Part shown: piece by piece, positions 52,331 to 60,969 of the stretch
Layout of the letters: every line of letters starts with the position of its first letter
Numbering within the stretch: the first letter of the stretch is position 1
Source: Alistipes sp.
Lineage (GTDB): Bacteria; Bacteroidota; Bacteroidia; Bacteroidales; Rikenellaceae
DNA: 64,000 nt
Direction: 5' to 3'
Assembly: GCA_017410165.1 (NCBI GenBank)
Contig: JAFQRH010000009.1
Location: 1 to 64,000, forward strand
Notes under the pieces: generated by a model
The model's database searches: none
Told to the model about the DNA's origin: nothing
Seen by the model: only the letters and a program-made list of their open reading frames with translations
Position numbers and translations under genes: made by a program

Positions 52331-53194
52331 TTAATAAGCAGGAAAGCGCTTTTCCACATACTCAATCACTCCGCTTTCGACATCTTTTAGAATTGCTTCA
52401 ATGAAATCCCTTGCATCTATATCCATTACAGAACGGTGCGTTTCATTCGTATATTCATATTTAATCTCTTTGATTTTTACGAACCCCCAATATTTTGATT
52501 CAATATAGGCATCCTCAAATGGGATAGTATGAGAAGAGTCTTCCTCCAATGTGTCTGGGATGGTAGCTTCTATCTCTTCATGTGATGAGATTATCTCCTT
52601 CTTGGAGTTGTATATATCATCACTTTTGCGTTCTATTGGAATGTGAGAAGCGTTTACCCATTGGGATTTGTGTTCGATACTCATCATATCCAACCAACGC
52701 AAATAAGGTTTAATATCAAATCCATGTTGTTTTGCCCAGTCTTCATCAACTAGGTATAAGCAACGACGCATCGATATATGGAAATCTGTTATTACACGCC
52801 CTGCCAAACTCTCTTCCCCAACAGGCTCTCTAAGTTCCTTAAGATGGATGCCTTTACTTAAAGCATATTTCTTTGCCCCAGACTGATACCCTGCCTTTGT
52901 TATCATTATGCCTTGCAATCCCTCAATATCGTCTAATACGCCATAGAAATCTCGAACCTTACCAATAGACACTTTATTGGTATAGTTCTTACATTCAATA
53001 GCAACTTTGTGAAGCCGTCCATCTTTCTCATATTCCCAATAAACATCAATTTGATGACGAGTATCCGATTTGCCCAACAGCTTAACATTGTGCTGTAATT
53101 TTATAGTTTTCACCCTCTTTTGCGAAGAGAGTCTAGCAAAAACCTTTTGGGCGAATTGCTCGTATTCTGTATTCTTATTTCTTATTTGAGCCAT
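52331..53194 (-). CDS. Mrr-type restriction endonuclease-like protein
   Basis: The ATG at 53192-53194 (MAQIRNKN) gives 287 residues. Residues 10-120 are a PD-(D/E)XK Mrr_cat domain: YEQFAQKVFARL, HQIDVYWEY with Asp50, and VAIECKNYTNKV with Glu67 and Lys69, then the QGIMITKAGYQSGAKKYA helix typical of Mrr relatives. The C-terminal 150 residues are unrelated to the HTH of classic Mrr and not recognised. No methylase partner is adjacent, so it is most likely a type IV-like enzyme or a general DNA-targeting defence nuclease. Confidence 0.82.
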   Translation of the reverse strand: MAQIRNKNTEYEQFAQKVFARLSSQKRVKTIKLQHNVKLLGKSDTRHQIDVYWEYEKDGRLHKVAIECKNYTNKVSIGKVRDFYGVLDDIEGLQGIMITKAGYQSGAKKYALSKGIHLKELREPVGEESLAGRVITDFHISMRRCLYLVDEDWAKQHGFDIKPYLRWLDMMSIEHKSQWVNASHIPIERKSDDIYNSKKEIISSHEEIEATIPDTLEEDSSHTIPFEDAYIESKYWGFVKIKEIKYEYTNETHRSVMDIDARDFIEAILKDVESGVIEYVEKRFPAY

Positions 53195-53963
53195 ATTAGT
53201 TCGAGTTAGCAAAACTTACGACTACAAATAATTTGCCGTGCAAGTATAATACTTTGAAATGGCAGTTGTCGGCATAACACAATGCCATTTTGGCAGATTT
53301 ATATGGCAATTTATTTGTAACTTTTTTCGATTTGCGGGACAATTGTTATATAAGGCTATAAAACGAACAAAAAAATACAAATTATCGGAGATACAATTTC
53401 TCTATACACTTTCTTCTGTAGATGCATAAGACAATAGCATTGAGTCTTAATCCACAAGTGTCTGAATATTAGCAATTAATTAACCAATTGGCAAGAGTCG
53501 GTATTTGAGTATATAGAGATCTTCTCTGTTCACTTTGGTTGAGGGGAATAACAATCTCTTTATGCTCTGCTTATTATGGCAAAAGTCGACTGATTTTATA
53601 AGTAAAGATAAGAAAGGCTATTATCTGTGTATGTGGGTTATTATATGATAGTTACACAGCTTGCCATAAATGGGAATAAACTATGAAAATGAACAAATCT
53701 TGTTAACTTTTCACCTTCAAACCAGACAATCATTCCCCTGAAAATATCAAACTTGGGATTATACCAAATGTGTAATCCTATAACCTCATCTCAATACCAA
53801 TATGTAAAAATAACAAAATCTCCTAATTAGTTGTTTGACAATAATATATAAGGTCGATATGTGGTCATTGAATAAATTAAGTCAATGCCTTATTTCGTAC
53901 TGTATTGCGCTATTTATTTATTCAGTTTGTTATTAAAGGCTATGGCTTAATAGACCGTAGGTG
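53195..53963. other. Long non-coding gap in the defence island
   Basis: About 770 bases, roughly two-thirds A+T, with no frame that looks coding on either strand. Near 53258-53290 AATGGCA and TGCCATT face each other across a short spacer, upstream of the Mrr-like gene, as a possible operator. Otherwise I see nothing. Confidence 0.5.
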
Positions 53964-53998
53964 CAAAAAAATCGAGCAACTTCTTCTGCTCGATTTTA
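53964..53998 (-). terminator. Terminator of the GHKL/Shedu-like gene
   Basis: AAAATCGAGCA/TGCTCGATTTT stem; on the minus strand it is followed by seven T. Confidence 0.8.
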
Positions 53999-54021
53999 TA
54001 TAATTATTGTTGAAATTTAAT

Positions 54022-56037
54022 TTATTGTGTCTCTAAAGACAATATTCTTTGAGTCAATGTGTTTGATTCTTCTGCATCTTTACGGACATTCTCAATTTCT
54101 GCTTTTATTGATTCCCGAGAGAAACTAAATTTACTCAACATATAATCATGTTTATAGTAAAATTCTTGAAAAACATCATCCCATGATAATGCGTAAATTT
54201 CATAATTACCTTCAAAATTGACTAGATAGCGTTTGTTTTGGTTTCTGAAAGTCTCATATTTGCTTTTTATATCATCGTCAATGACCGCACTTACTACATA
54301 GAACTTCCACAAGCGACTCTGACTATTAAACTTAGGTTCATTTTTAATAAGACGAAGATAATCCTCAATCTGTCTGTATTGTATTATACCGATCTTTACA
54401 CTAGGTCGTTTTAATTCCACAATAATATTTTCTTCCAGCATAGAAGAGGATTTTGCATCATTAACTTTGTGGTTTCGACACATGAATATGTCTGGGCGCC
54501 TGTTTGCCTCTTGATTTTCAATTGGGGTCTTATCAGGTTGTGATTTACCGTCAAGTAAATATAAGTAGTTAGACAATGCTCGCTCAAAAGTAACATCAGC
54601 TGAAGCTAAATGATAACTTTCACCAAATATCCAATAATTCTGTTCTATTATCTTCTGAATATGATCACGTTCATTTGTGAATTTTTCCAAATCATACACA
54701 AGTGTCTTTAAACATTCAATAACTTCTAATCTATTGCGCATCATGGTTACAACACGATTAATGTTACTCATCGATGTCGAGCGTAACGTTTTCGCAAATT
54801 GTACTCTTTCTTCTTCTGTTAGAGATACGATTCCGTCTATGATTTCTAGAATTCTATCTCTTTCATCTGTGTCCAGTAACAAATTTAGAAAACCGACAAT
54901 AACCTTTTCCTGCTCAAGTTTTAATCCTTTGAATATTTTGGGCTGAACTATGTATATCTGCTTAATAGTTTCTATCAAATCCAGTCTTCTAGCTTCCTCA
55001 TATTTGTTAGATTTAATACGTGGAAGGATACCTGAGTTTTCATATTTATTTATTAAATCTACAGCTGCAACTTCTGAAACAAATTCTTTTTGTTTCTGCT
55101 CGAGATATGCCTTTAGTTCTCTCTTCAAAACTTTGTAAACCTTATCAGATTGATTTGGTTTATTATCAAGACGAGGAGAAGGATCTTGCTCAAAAATAAA
55201 ATCATTGAAATAAGAGGATTTTACATAAACACTATGATAAAAATCAATAGTGTTATTATTAAATGATGTTAGTTCCTTGAAATTCTCGTGCAAGTAACTG
55301 TTCATCATATAGAAATAGAACTTATCGCCAATACTTTTATTCCATCGTATGTATGTCACATCGAATTGTGTATTGGTTATATCGAATGTCTTTTCCTCTT
55401 CACATGCTATTAAATGATCATACGCAAACTCCACTCCATTGAGTTTGACTGCATACCCTGAACTTTTATTCAAACACAAAAACCAAGCATATTGTTGAGC
55501 TATGTATTCTGTAAATGATACATCCTCAAAGTTGTTGATGCTGAGTTTATTTATATTTGAGAATTTTACATCAGTTCCAGTAGAATATGTCGTTTGATCT
55601 AATTCGATCTCATCAGAATCCTCGTATTTAGATAAATCACGTATGTCAATTTTTATCGAATACTGCATTAATCTCCCATCCTTGTTGAGATAACGAGTTG
55701 TCCATTCCGCCTCAGTTGCAAACGCTTTGAATGAGAAACGTCCTTTACCTTTCTTTCCTCTTATTTCTGATGTTCGTTGGAAGGTAGTACGCTTTTGAGA
55801 GTCTAAGAATGCCCCAAAAGTAAATTCAAGCAAATCTTTTTTGATGCCTTTTCCGTTATCAGAAATGCAAATTGACTCCAACGCCCCAAGTTCATTTGCT
55901 TGAACATAACTGATGTTTACCTCTGTGGCTCCAGCGTCAAAGCCATTCCATATATATTCGACTAATGCTTGTCTATAATCTTCTGTAATTCCAGAATTTA
56001 TAACACTTTGTCCATTTGCAGAAACTTGATGTTGCAT
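54022..56037 (-). CDS. GHKL ATPase fused to a C-terminal Shedu-like (DUF4263) nuclease domain
   Basis: A 671-residue protein. The N-terminal 200 residues are a GHKL (Hsp90/MutL/MORC-type) ATP-binding domain: N-box ALVEYIWNGFDAGAT (Glu27, Asn31), ISDNGKGIKKD, and the ATP-lid GKKGKGRFSFKA. The middle (about 200-450) is helical. The C-terminal part has the opening of a DUF4263 domain (IIEQNYWIFGESYHLASAD), RRPDIFMC, and the PD-(D/E)XK core VELKRP (Glu541, Lys543) followed by YRQIEDYL. DUF4263 is the nuclease of the Shedu anti-phage system. ATP-driven sensing coupled to DNA cleavage is a reasonable inference. It stands alone. Confidence 0.78.
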   Translation of the reverse strand: MQHQVSANGQSVINSGITEDYRQALVEYIWNGFDAGATEVNISYVQANELGALESICISDNGKGIKKDLLEFTFGAFLDSQKRTTFQRTSEIRGKKGKGRFSFKAFATEAEWTTRYLNKDGRLMQYSIKIDIRDLSKYEDSDEIELDQTTYSTGTDVKFSNINKLSINNFEDVSFTEYIAQQYAWFLCLNKSSGYAVKLNGVEFAYDHLIACEEEKTFDITNTQFDVTYIRWNKSIGDKFYFYMMNSYLHENFKELTSFNNNTIDFYHSVYVKSSYFNDFIFEQDPSPRLDNKPNQSDKVYKVLKRELKAYLEQKQKEFVSEVAAVDLINKYENSGILPRIKSNKYEEARRLDLIETIKQIYIVQPKIFKGLKLEQEKVIVGFLNLLLDTDERDRILEIIDGIVSLTEEERVQFAKTLRSTSMSNINRVVTMMRNRLEVIECLKTLVYDLEKFTNERDHIQKIIEQNYWIFGESYHLASADVTFERALSNYLYLLDGKSQPDKTPIENQEANRRPDIFMCRNHKVNDAKSSSMLEENIIVELKRPSVKIGIIQYRQIEDYLRLIKNEPKFNSQSRLWKFYVVSAVIDDDIKSKYETFRNQNKRYLVNFEGNYEIYALSWDDVFQEFYYKHDYMLSKFSFSRESIKAEIENVRKDAEESNTLTQRILSLETQ

Positions 56038-56152
56038 AATGTAAGTTATTTTAAGAGTTTCAAAATGAGTCTTACTTATTTCGCTTAAATTCAGTCCTCT
56101 TGTGTTAATTTTTAGTAATCAAAATAATGCTTTAATCAATACAGCATGAATG

Positions 56153-56974
56153 TTATACAAATTTCACCAGCGATGCCAATTGTACGAAATAATCGTTCGA
56201 CCAAATATCGAGCTCTTTCGGATTGCGAACAAACGGCAATACATCCTCTTTTACCTGCTTAATGTCGGCTGTCGAAAGTCGCTCAATAAGTTTATCTTTG
56301 AATGACTCGGGGGTAATATCCTCGCCGTTAAATTGCTTGCATCGCTCCGCCAAATGAGCAAAATCGAGGGCGACACCATTGCGCACATACCACTCAAAGT
56401 CGTACCAATCACGCCCCTTAACTCTATTCTTCCACGCACGATACACCAAGGCGTGCATCTTGCCGGCAAACAAGTCGGGCAAAGTGAAGCAACGAGTCAT
56501 AAACGAGTGAGGCTGAAGCAGCAACTTTTGCTCGGTTGTAAAGTTTAGCGGAGGGCAAGTATCCACTTCAATCTTTATCGACTTCTCCGTCTGGAATGTT
56601 ACATCGTAAACATCGGTGTTATCTTTCAAAAATGCCGATTCTACCTTGCCAAAACTCTTCTTATCCTTCTTCGTAATCTCCACCTCTCGACCGACCAACG
56701 CAAACGCATCAATGATAGGCTGAAAGTATTTCGAGAAATCGAAGTTCTCATCAGGAGCCATTAGCGAAAAATCCATATCCTCGCTGAATCGCTGCAACCC
56801 GTGAAAGATTCTCAAACAAGTACCGCCATAGAATGCCGCAGACTCAAAGAAACCACCTGCATAGAGACCTGCAAGTATTATCTGCTGATTTACCTCAAAG
56901 ATGGCGTTTCGCTTCTGTTGTTCAGTTGCCAACTCATAGCGCGACAACATATTGTCAAATATCTCGTTTTTCAT
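56153..56974 (-). CDS. abiEii: AbiEii-family nucleotidyltransferase toxin
   Basis: A 273-residue protein of the AbiEii/AbiGii family. The nucleotidyltransferase core is intact: FYGGTCLRIFHGL (50-60), RFSEDMDFSL with Ser64 and the metal-binding Asp66/Asp68, the DLFAGKMHALVYR motif and GRDWYDFEWYV. Type IV AbiE toxins transfer nucleotides (GTP in the studied case) to cellular targets or tRNA and cause growth arrest and phage exclusion. It overlaps the antitoxin stop by four bases, the usual coupling of the pair. Confidence 0.9.
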   Translation of the reverse strand: MKNEIFDNMLSRYELATEQQKRNAIFEVNQQIILAGLYAGGFFESAAFYGGTCLRIFHGLQRFSEDMDFSLMAPDENFDFSKYFQPIIDAFALVGREVEITKKDKKSFGKVESAFLKDNTDVYDVTFQTEKSIKIEVDTCPPLNFTTEQKLLLQPHSFMTRCFTLPDLFAGKMHALVYRAWKNRVKGRDWYDFEWYVRNGVALDFAHLAERCKQFNGEDITPESFKDKLIERLSTADIKQVKEDVLPFVRNPKELDIWSNDYFVQLASLVKFV

Positions 56975-57597
56975 CGCTTCAGATACTTTAGTAGTGTAAC
57001 AATGGAGTCTGCCTTCTTGCCGACCTTGATATAATCTTCAAACACGGTTGCATCGAGCTTGTAGAACTCCTCCATATCCATACGAATATCCTCCTCTAAA
57101 TAGTGCTCCACATCTGTCAGGTAACGGAGATTGACCTTTGATGAGTTGGCAATCAAGTCGCACAGAGCCTTTTCGGGCGAAGCAATCAAGAAAGCATATT
57201 CTCCCTTATGCAGACTTCTAACGCCAACCGAAAATGCCTCTCGCGAGATATACTTGTAGTCGTAGTTGCCTAATGGGGTCTCGAAATTCCGAGAGTGCTT
57301 AACGGTCATCGACTGATTGACATAGACCGCCTCCGGAATTAGCCCGTAGTATCTCAATGCAGTTGACATCGAGATATACGAAGGGGCGTAGAGATGATTG
57401 GCAATCAACTCGGTCGAAAGCGTCTTACCAGAGTGTTCGGGATTAACGACATAAAGCCCACGCTTCAATCGTATGATGTAGCCCTGCCTTTCGAGCAAAG
57501 CCACCTTCTTGTTTGGCGACTTGAGTTCTGGATACAACGACTCGATTATTGATGTCGTTACGGGAGTCGCACCTATTTCCTTTAATAGCTTATTCAT
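56971..57597 (-). CDS. abiEi: AbiEi-family antitoxin/regulator
   Basis: The ATG at 57595-57597 (MNKLLKEIG) gives 208 residues. An N-terminal winged-helix unit (SPNKKVALLERQGYIIRLKRGLYVVNP) is followed by the AbiEi C-terminal domain (LSTELIANHLYAPSYISMSTALRYYGLIPE, FLIASPEKALCDLI). AbiEi antitoxins repress the operon by binding inverted repeats and neutralise AbiEii without direct contact. The -7 element lies four bases before the ATG, so its mRNA may be leaderless. Confidence 0.9.
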   Translation of the reverse strand: MNKLLKEIGATPVTTSIIESLYPELKSPNKKVALLERQGYIIRLKRGLYVVNPEHSGKTLSTELIANHLYAPSYISMSTALRYYGLIPEAVYVNQSMTVKHSRNFETPLGNYDYKYISREAFSVGVRSLHKGEYAFLIASPEKALCDLIANSSKVNLRYLTDVEHYLEEDIRMDMEEFYKLDATVFEDYIKVGKKADSIVTLLKYLKR

Positions 57598-57601
57598 ATT
57601 G

Positions 57602-57609
57602 CAAATATA
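57602..57609 (-). promoter_or_regulatory. abiE promoter -7 element
   Basis: TATATTTG on the minus strand, four bases before the abiEi ATG. The remaining 300 bases up to 57914 hold nothing I can name. Confidence 0.55.
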
Positions 57610-57914
57610 GTAATATTTTGAATAATAAAAGAATTTCAACATCTTTTTCTGTTCAAAATATGTCTAGGCTAATAGATGTACACAAATCGTGTGGGCGAAT
57701 TCACCCGCACATTTGCTTATTCAGTCGCATTTGTCATCAGCTATCATCGTTTATCACTGTTTATCAAATATTTGGGCCGTATTTGAGCCACTAATTTGTA
57801 ACTCATTGATACTCAGATACGCTTAACTTTCTGCATCGGCAAGTAGAATACAATAAATGATGATAACGAAACATTATAAACCGTACAAAATCGGCAAATC
57901 TTTGTAGGACACAC

Positions 57915-59120
57915 CTATCTTCCTTTCCCAATTTTGTAGAATTGTATCAATCGTCCATCAGGTTCAACCTTTAATGCATAATAATCTCCATTACAATAAT
58001 ATGCATCATCTTCATATTTCCTAAATTGCTTATCTGGGTATTTATCTCTGAACTCCTGATACTCTTCATTAAGAGCCGTCATAACATGCTTTATTGTTAT
58101 CTCTACATCCTTTTCATTAAGCTGAAATTTAGTCCTTTCAGAGTAATATCCAGCAATGGTTAACTCTTCAACATGCCTCAAGTAAATATGCAGAAATCCA
58201 TCAAGGTCTAAATACAATAAATGTTTTCCTACAACATTGTATCTATGTTGATGAAACCTTAGTGTTTTATCTATAATAAGCATTGCTTTTTGTGGATGCT
58301 TTTCAGAGAATCTTTTTAATCCCCCAATACCTTTCAGCAGTTCCTCTAATTTGGCTAATCTTTCTTGCATACGAATGAAATTAAGCTTTAATAAAGTCTT
58401 TCTATCATCCCCCTTTAAACAATTTGCCTGTTTTTTCCACTCAAGAAAGATTCTAGCGACTTCATTGTTATTTATTTGTCCATCATCATTGAAAATAAGG
58501 CTTCGTTCTACTGGTGATAGATTCTCGCTATCTAATACTAATTTATATGCTAAATACTGCGTATATTCATCTGGCGTTATTGCTATGCCTTGTTCCATAA
58601 AACGGACTAATGCTCCATACATCCATCCTATATCATCTCCATTCCCTAAGCCTTCGAAAGGTATTTCTAAAACATTTGGTTTGCGTTTTTCTTCACTATA
58701 GAATTTGTTTTCATCGGCAGTGGAAGGTGCCACCAACAATGATATTATATCGTGAGTTGGAATTTCGCACAAGAGTTTCGGGCTTGGTATATTTCCATTA
58801 CTATCAATCAATATATTGACCTTAACATTTGTTTTTGTATCTAAAGCAGACGTATTCGCATTAAGTAACGCTCTCTCTTTGATGGTGTATACAATCTGAC
58901 CTGTTAGGCAAGTTCCATATTGGGCAGAACTGTTAGTATCTGGACGTAGTGTCATCGTAACAACCGCATCGTCCTTGCCGCAAAAAGTATAAATTTCTTC
59001 TTGACTAAAACCTTCTTCCTTTTTGTATAACTGCTGCCCAAGCATCGCAGCCATTTGTCTTTCAGTAGCATCTATCTGTTGCTGTATTACATCGATTAAT
59101 TGTTCTTTATCAGTATCCAT
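57915..59120 (-). CDS. Protein of unknown function in the defence island
   Basis: A 401-residue protein, no signal or membrane span. Segments visible: an N-terminal helix (EQLIDVIQQQIDATERQMAAML), a beta-rich middle (VVTMTLRPDTNSS, VKVNILIDSNG), a helical region (about 200-300) with KGIGGLKRF, and a C-terminal part ending in DDAYYCNGDYYALKVEPDGRLIQFYKIG. I do not recognise the family. Its AT-rich codon use and placement beside AbiE suggest an accessory or defence function, nothing more. Confidence 0.55.
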   Translation of the reverse strand: MDTDKEQLIDVIQQQIDATERQMAAMLGQQLYKKEEGFSQEEIYTFCGKDDAVVTMTLRPDTNSSAQYGTCLTGQIVYTIKERALLNANTSALDTKTNVKVNILIDSNGNIPSPKLLCEIPTHDIISLLVAPSTADENKFYSEEKRKPNVLEIPFEGLGNGDDIGWMYGALVRFMEQGIAITPDEYTQYLAYKLVLDSENLSPVERSLIFNDDGQINNNEVARIFLEWKKQANCLKGDDRKTLLKLNFIRMQERLAKLEELLKGIGGLKRFSEKHPQKAMLIIDKTLRFHQHRYNVVGKHLLYLDLDGFLHIYLRHVEELTIAGYYSERTKFQLNEKDVEITIKHVMTALNEEYQEFRDKYPDKQFRKYEDDAYYCNGDYYALKVEPDGRLIQFYKIGKGR

Positions 59121-59792
59121 AATATGTATTAAATTTGAGGTATGTTAATTCTCCTCAAAATTAACAAATTAAATTAGTATATACAATTGCAGGCAAATCG
59201 CTGCAATTCGGATTCTTCTTTTATAAAAATAAGGGTCGCCCAAAAAGGACTACCCTCTTTGGAAAGTGTACAGCGGATTAGTGTATAACACACACTCTAT
59301 CAGTGCAATAAGTTAAATAGAAGTGAAACGATTTTGCGTGCAAAATTGATAAATGTGTTGATTTGTGAAGAAATGATGTGTTTTACCCCCCCAATTAATG
59401 TGCTGTATAGCTCGTGAATACTTGCTTCGGGAAGACTATAATTTGATTGGAAGTCGCAAAAACTCCGTATAAAATTTGCGGGAAATCGGGATTGGGTATC
59501 AATCAACATGTTCGCAATTGTGCGGAATGTGTGATTTTTTAATAGATTCCGCACGATTGAAGCACTTTTTAGCATAGAGGAGAGAGCCGCTACTAAAAGT
59601 TCCTCAACAAATATTTTTGGAAAAATGTGAAAATCGGGGGTGTTTTGTTTTGGAAAATTGCAGAATGTTAGAGTAAATTGGGAATGTGGCTAAACTTTAT
59701 AGACCACATTTTTTGCATAAACAGAACAAATCGGTAAAATCCGTAAACTTTCCCAAGAAAAGCCACCTACTCTAAATTAAAAACGATGAATT
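59121..59792. other. Intergenic, about 670 bases, no convincing gene
   Basis: AT-rich, with a weak hairpin (AAGGGTCGCC.. GGACTACCCTCTT) at 59231-59258. A 91-codon minus-strand frame at 59300-59575 has no family match and poor composition. Possibly the non-coding end region of an integrative element. Confidence 0.5.
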
Positions 59793-60071
59793 ATGGAATA
59801 TGTAGCGATTGAAAAGAGTGAGTACGAGCAGTTGCTCGGCACCATCAAGAAGGTGGCAACGGAGATTCGTGCCATTGCAGAGGAGTGCAGCATCAATTCG
59901 GAGTGGGTGGAGAATAGCGAGTTGGCGGAGATACTTGGGTTATCCAAACGCCAATTACAAGGTTATCGTGAGCGAGGTGTATTGGGCTTCTCGACAATTG
60001 GGCGCAAGATTTACTATCGCCGTGCCGAGGTGGAGAAACTTATTAAAATCAACACAATAAAATGTAAATAG
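59793..60071 (+). CDS. Helix-turn-helix (excisionase-like) protein
   Basis: 92 residues: a short N-terminal helix (EYEQLLGTIKKVATEIRAIAEE) and a MerR/excisionase-type HTH (ENSELAEILGLSKRQLQGYRERGVLGFSTIGRKIYYRRAEVEKLI). Proteins of this sort accompany conjugative and integrative elements of Bacteroidetes, often in pairs, as Xis factors or regulators. A similar gene follows immediately (one base gap). It is 14 kb from the integrase at the other side of the island, which suggests that the two mark the island's limits. Confidence 0.82.
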   Translation: MEYVAIEKSEYEQLLGTIKKVATEIRAIAEECSINSEWVENSELAEILGLSKRQLQGYRERGVLGFSTIGRKIYYRRAEVEKLIKINTIKCK

Positions 60072-60072
60072 T

Positions 60073-60510
60073 ATGAACTTGGTATTTAACGAAAATTTAC
60101 GGGAGGTGCTCGGCGACATTGCGAAGGTTGATGCCGACATCGAGCAGATTCGAGGGCTCTGCCGTCCCGTGCTGAATGGAGAACACTACCTGTCAGGCGA
60201 AGAGGTTTGCAAGGCTTTGCGAATTACTAAACGCACATTGCAGCAGTATCGAGATGACGGGCTTGTGTCGTTTGTCGCCCTGCCGGGCAAGATGCTTTAC
60301 CGAGAATCGGGCCTGCGTGCTGCATTGGGAAAAACTATGTTGCTCCATTCGCCCACCGCAACGCCGAAGACTTCCCTGCGGTCTACGGCAGACGATAACA
60401 CATCACACACTGCTTCAAAACGAGAACTCGCAAGGGTTCTCGTTTTTTGTTTTAGCCTAAATGCGTTGTTTTTCCTAAAAGATTATGATTATAGCAAAAT
60501 TTTTCGCTAA
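60073..60510 (+). CDS. Second HTH (excisionase-like) protein with aberrant C-terminus
   Basis: The first 78 residues match the partner (LSGEEVCKALRITKRTLQQYRDDGLVSFVALPGKMLYRES) and form the same MerR-type HTH. From about residue 79 the sequence is low in information (LHSPTATPKTSLRSTADDNT) and the frame runs through a hairpin terminator at 60417-60449 before stopping at 60510. The normal C-terminus thus seems to be lost by a deletion or rearrangement near 60308. Confidence 0.72.
   Translation: MNLVFNENLREVLGDIAKVDADIEQIRGLCRPVLNGEHYLSGEEVCKALRITKRTLQQYRDDGLVSFVALPGKMLYRESGLRAALGKTMLLHSPTATPKTSLRSTADDNTSHTASKRELARVLVFCFSLNALFFLKDYDYSKIFR
60417..60450 (+). terminator. Terminator inside the 3' end of the HTH ORF
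   Basis: AACGAGAAC/GTTCTCGTT stem followed by six T, overlapping the last 30 codons of the frame. Confidence 0.75.
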
Positions 60511-60596
60511 AAATTTCATATTTGCAATATAATAATTAAATTTGTAATAGAATTGCGGAATACGCAGTTTGTTTGATGGCATTTAGGCTATTGGTT

Positions 60597-60713
60597 TGCA
60601 ACGAAAACGACCAATTTTAAGAGCAAACACACCAATAGGCACGATAAATGCCCTCGCTGTATAGCGCGGGTTGTGCTTATGTGTTTGTAGGTGCTTGGTC
60701 GTACCTCGTTGCA
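60597..60713. ncRNA. Long structured hairpin, candidate RNA or single-strand recombination site
   Basis: A nested fold of 117 bases: TGCAACGA/TCGTTGCA (8 bp), CGACCAA/TTGGTCG (7 bp), GCAAACACA/TGTGTTTGT (9 bp with one G-T), GCAC/GTGC, then CCC/GGG and CGCT/AGCG closing a GTAT loop, with small internal loops. No gene on either strand is supported. It lies just after the HTH pair, where the right end of the island is expected. Confidence 0.6.
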
Positions 60714-60798
60714 GTAAGTCCAGTCCACGCTTCTCTTTTTTGAGTTAAACGGTTGCCATCTATGGCTTGACACTTATTGTTTAACTTAAAATCAAAGT

Positions 60799-60912
60799 AT
60801 TAAGAAAAAGATTTTCGGAATGATGTTGCTATGTGCGACTACCGTTTATCTAACTTCTTGCTTTGGTGGGAGTTCTTTGAAGGTAGTACTTAAAGATACT
60901 TATTTTCTGTGA
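60799..60912 (+). pseudogene. Lipoprotein fragment without ATG start
   Basis: An open frame from ATT gives IKKKIFGMMLLCATTVYLTSC and 16 further residues to a TGA at 60912. It looks like a lipoprotein signal peptide (lipobox LTSC) whose ATG has become ATT. A start at the ATG at 60820 would remove the basic N-terminus. Probably a decayed gene end. Confidence 0.5.
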
Positions 60913-60969
60913 CATACAGAACTAAAAGCTATGTTTTTTTCTTGCGAAACTCAAACATATTATAAAGTT

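Noticed and set aside
59300..59575. A 91-codon minus-strand frame
   Set aside because: Low-complexity product, no start signals and no family match.
60597..60713. The long hairpin as an integron attC site
   Set aside because: The ends do not fit the RYYYAAC/GTTRRRY core sites, and no integron integrase is present.
60588..60773. A 61-codon minus-strand frame over the long hairpin
   Set aside because: Its sequence follows the inverted repeat and is better explained by RNA/DNA structure than by coding.
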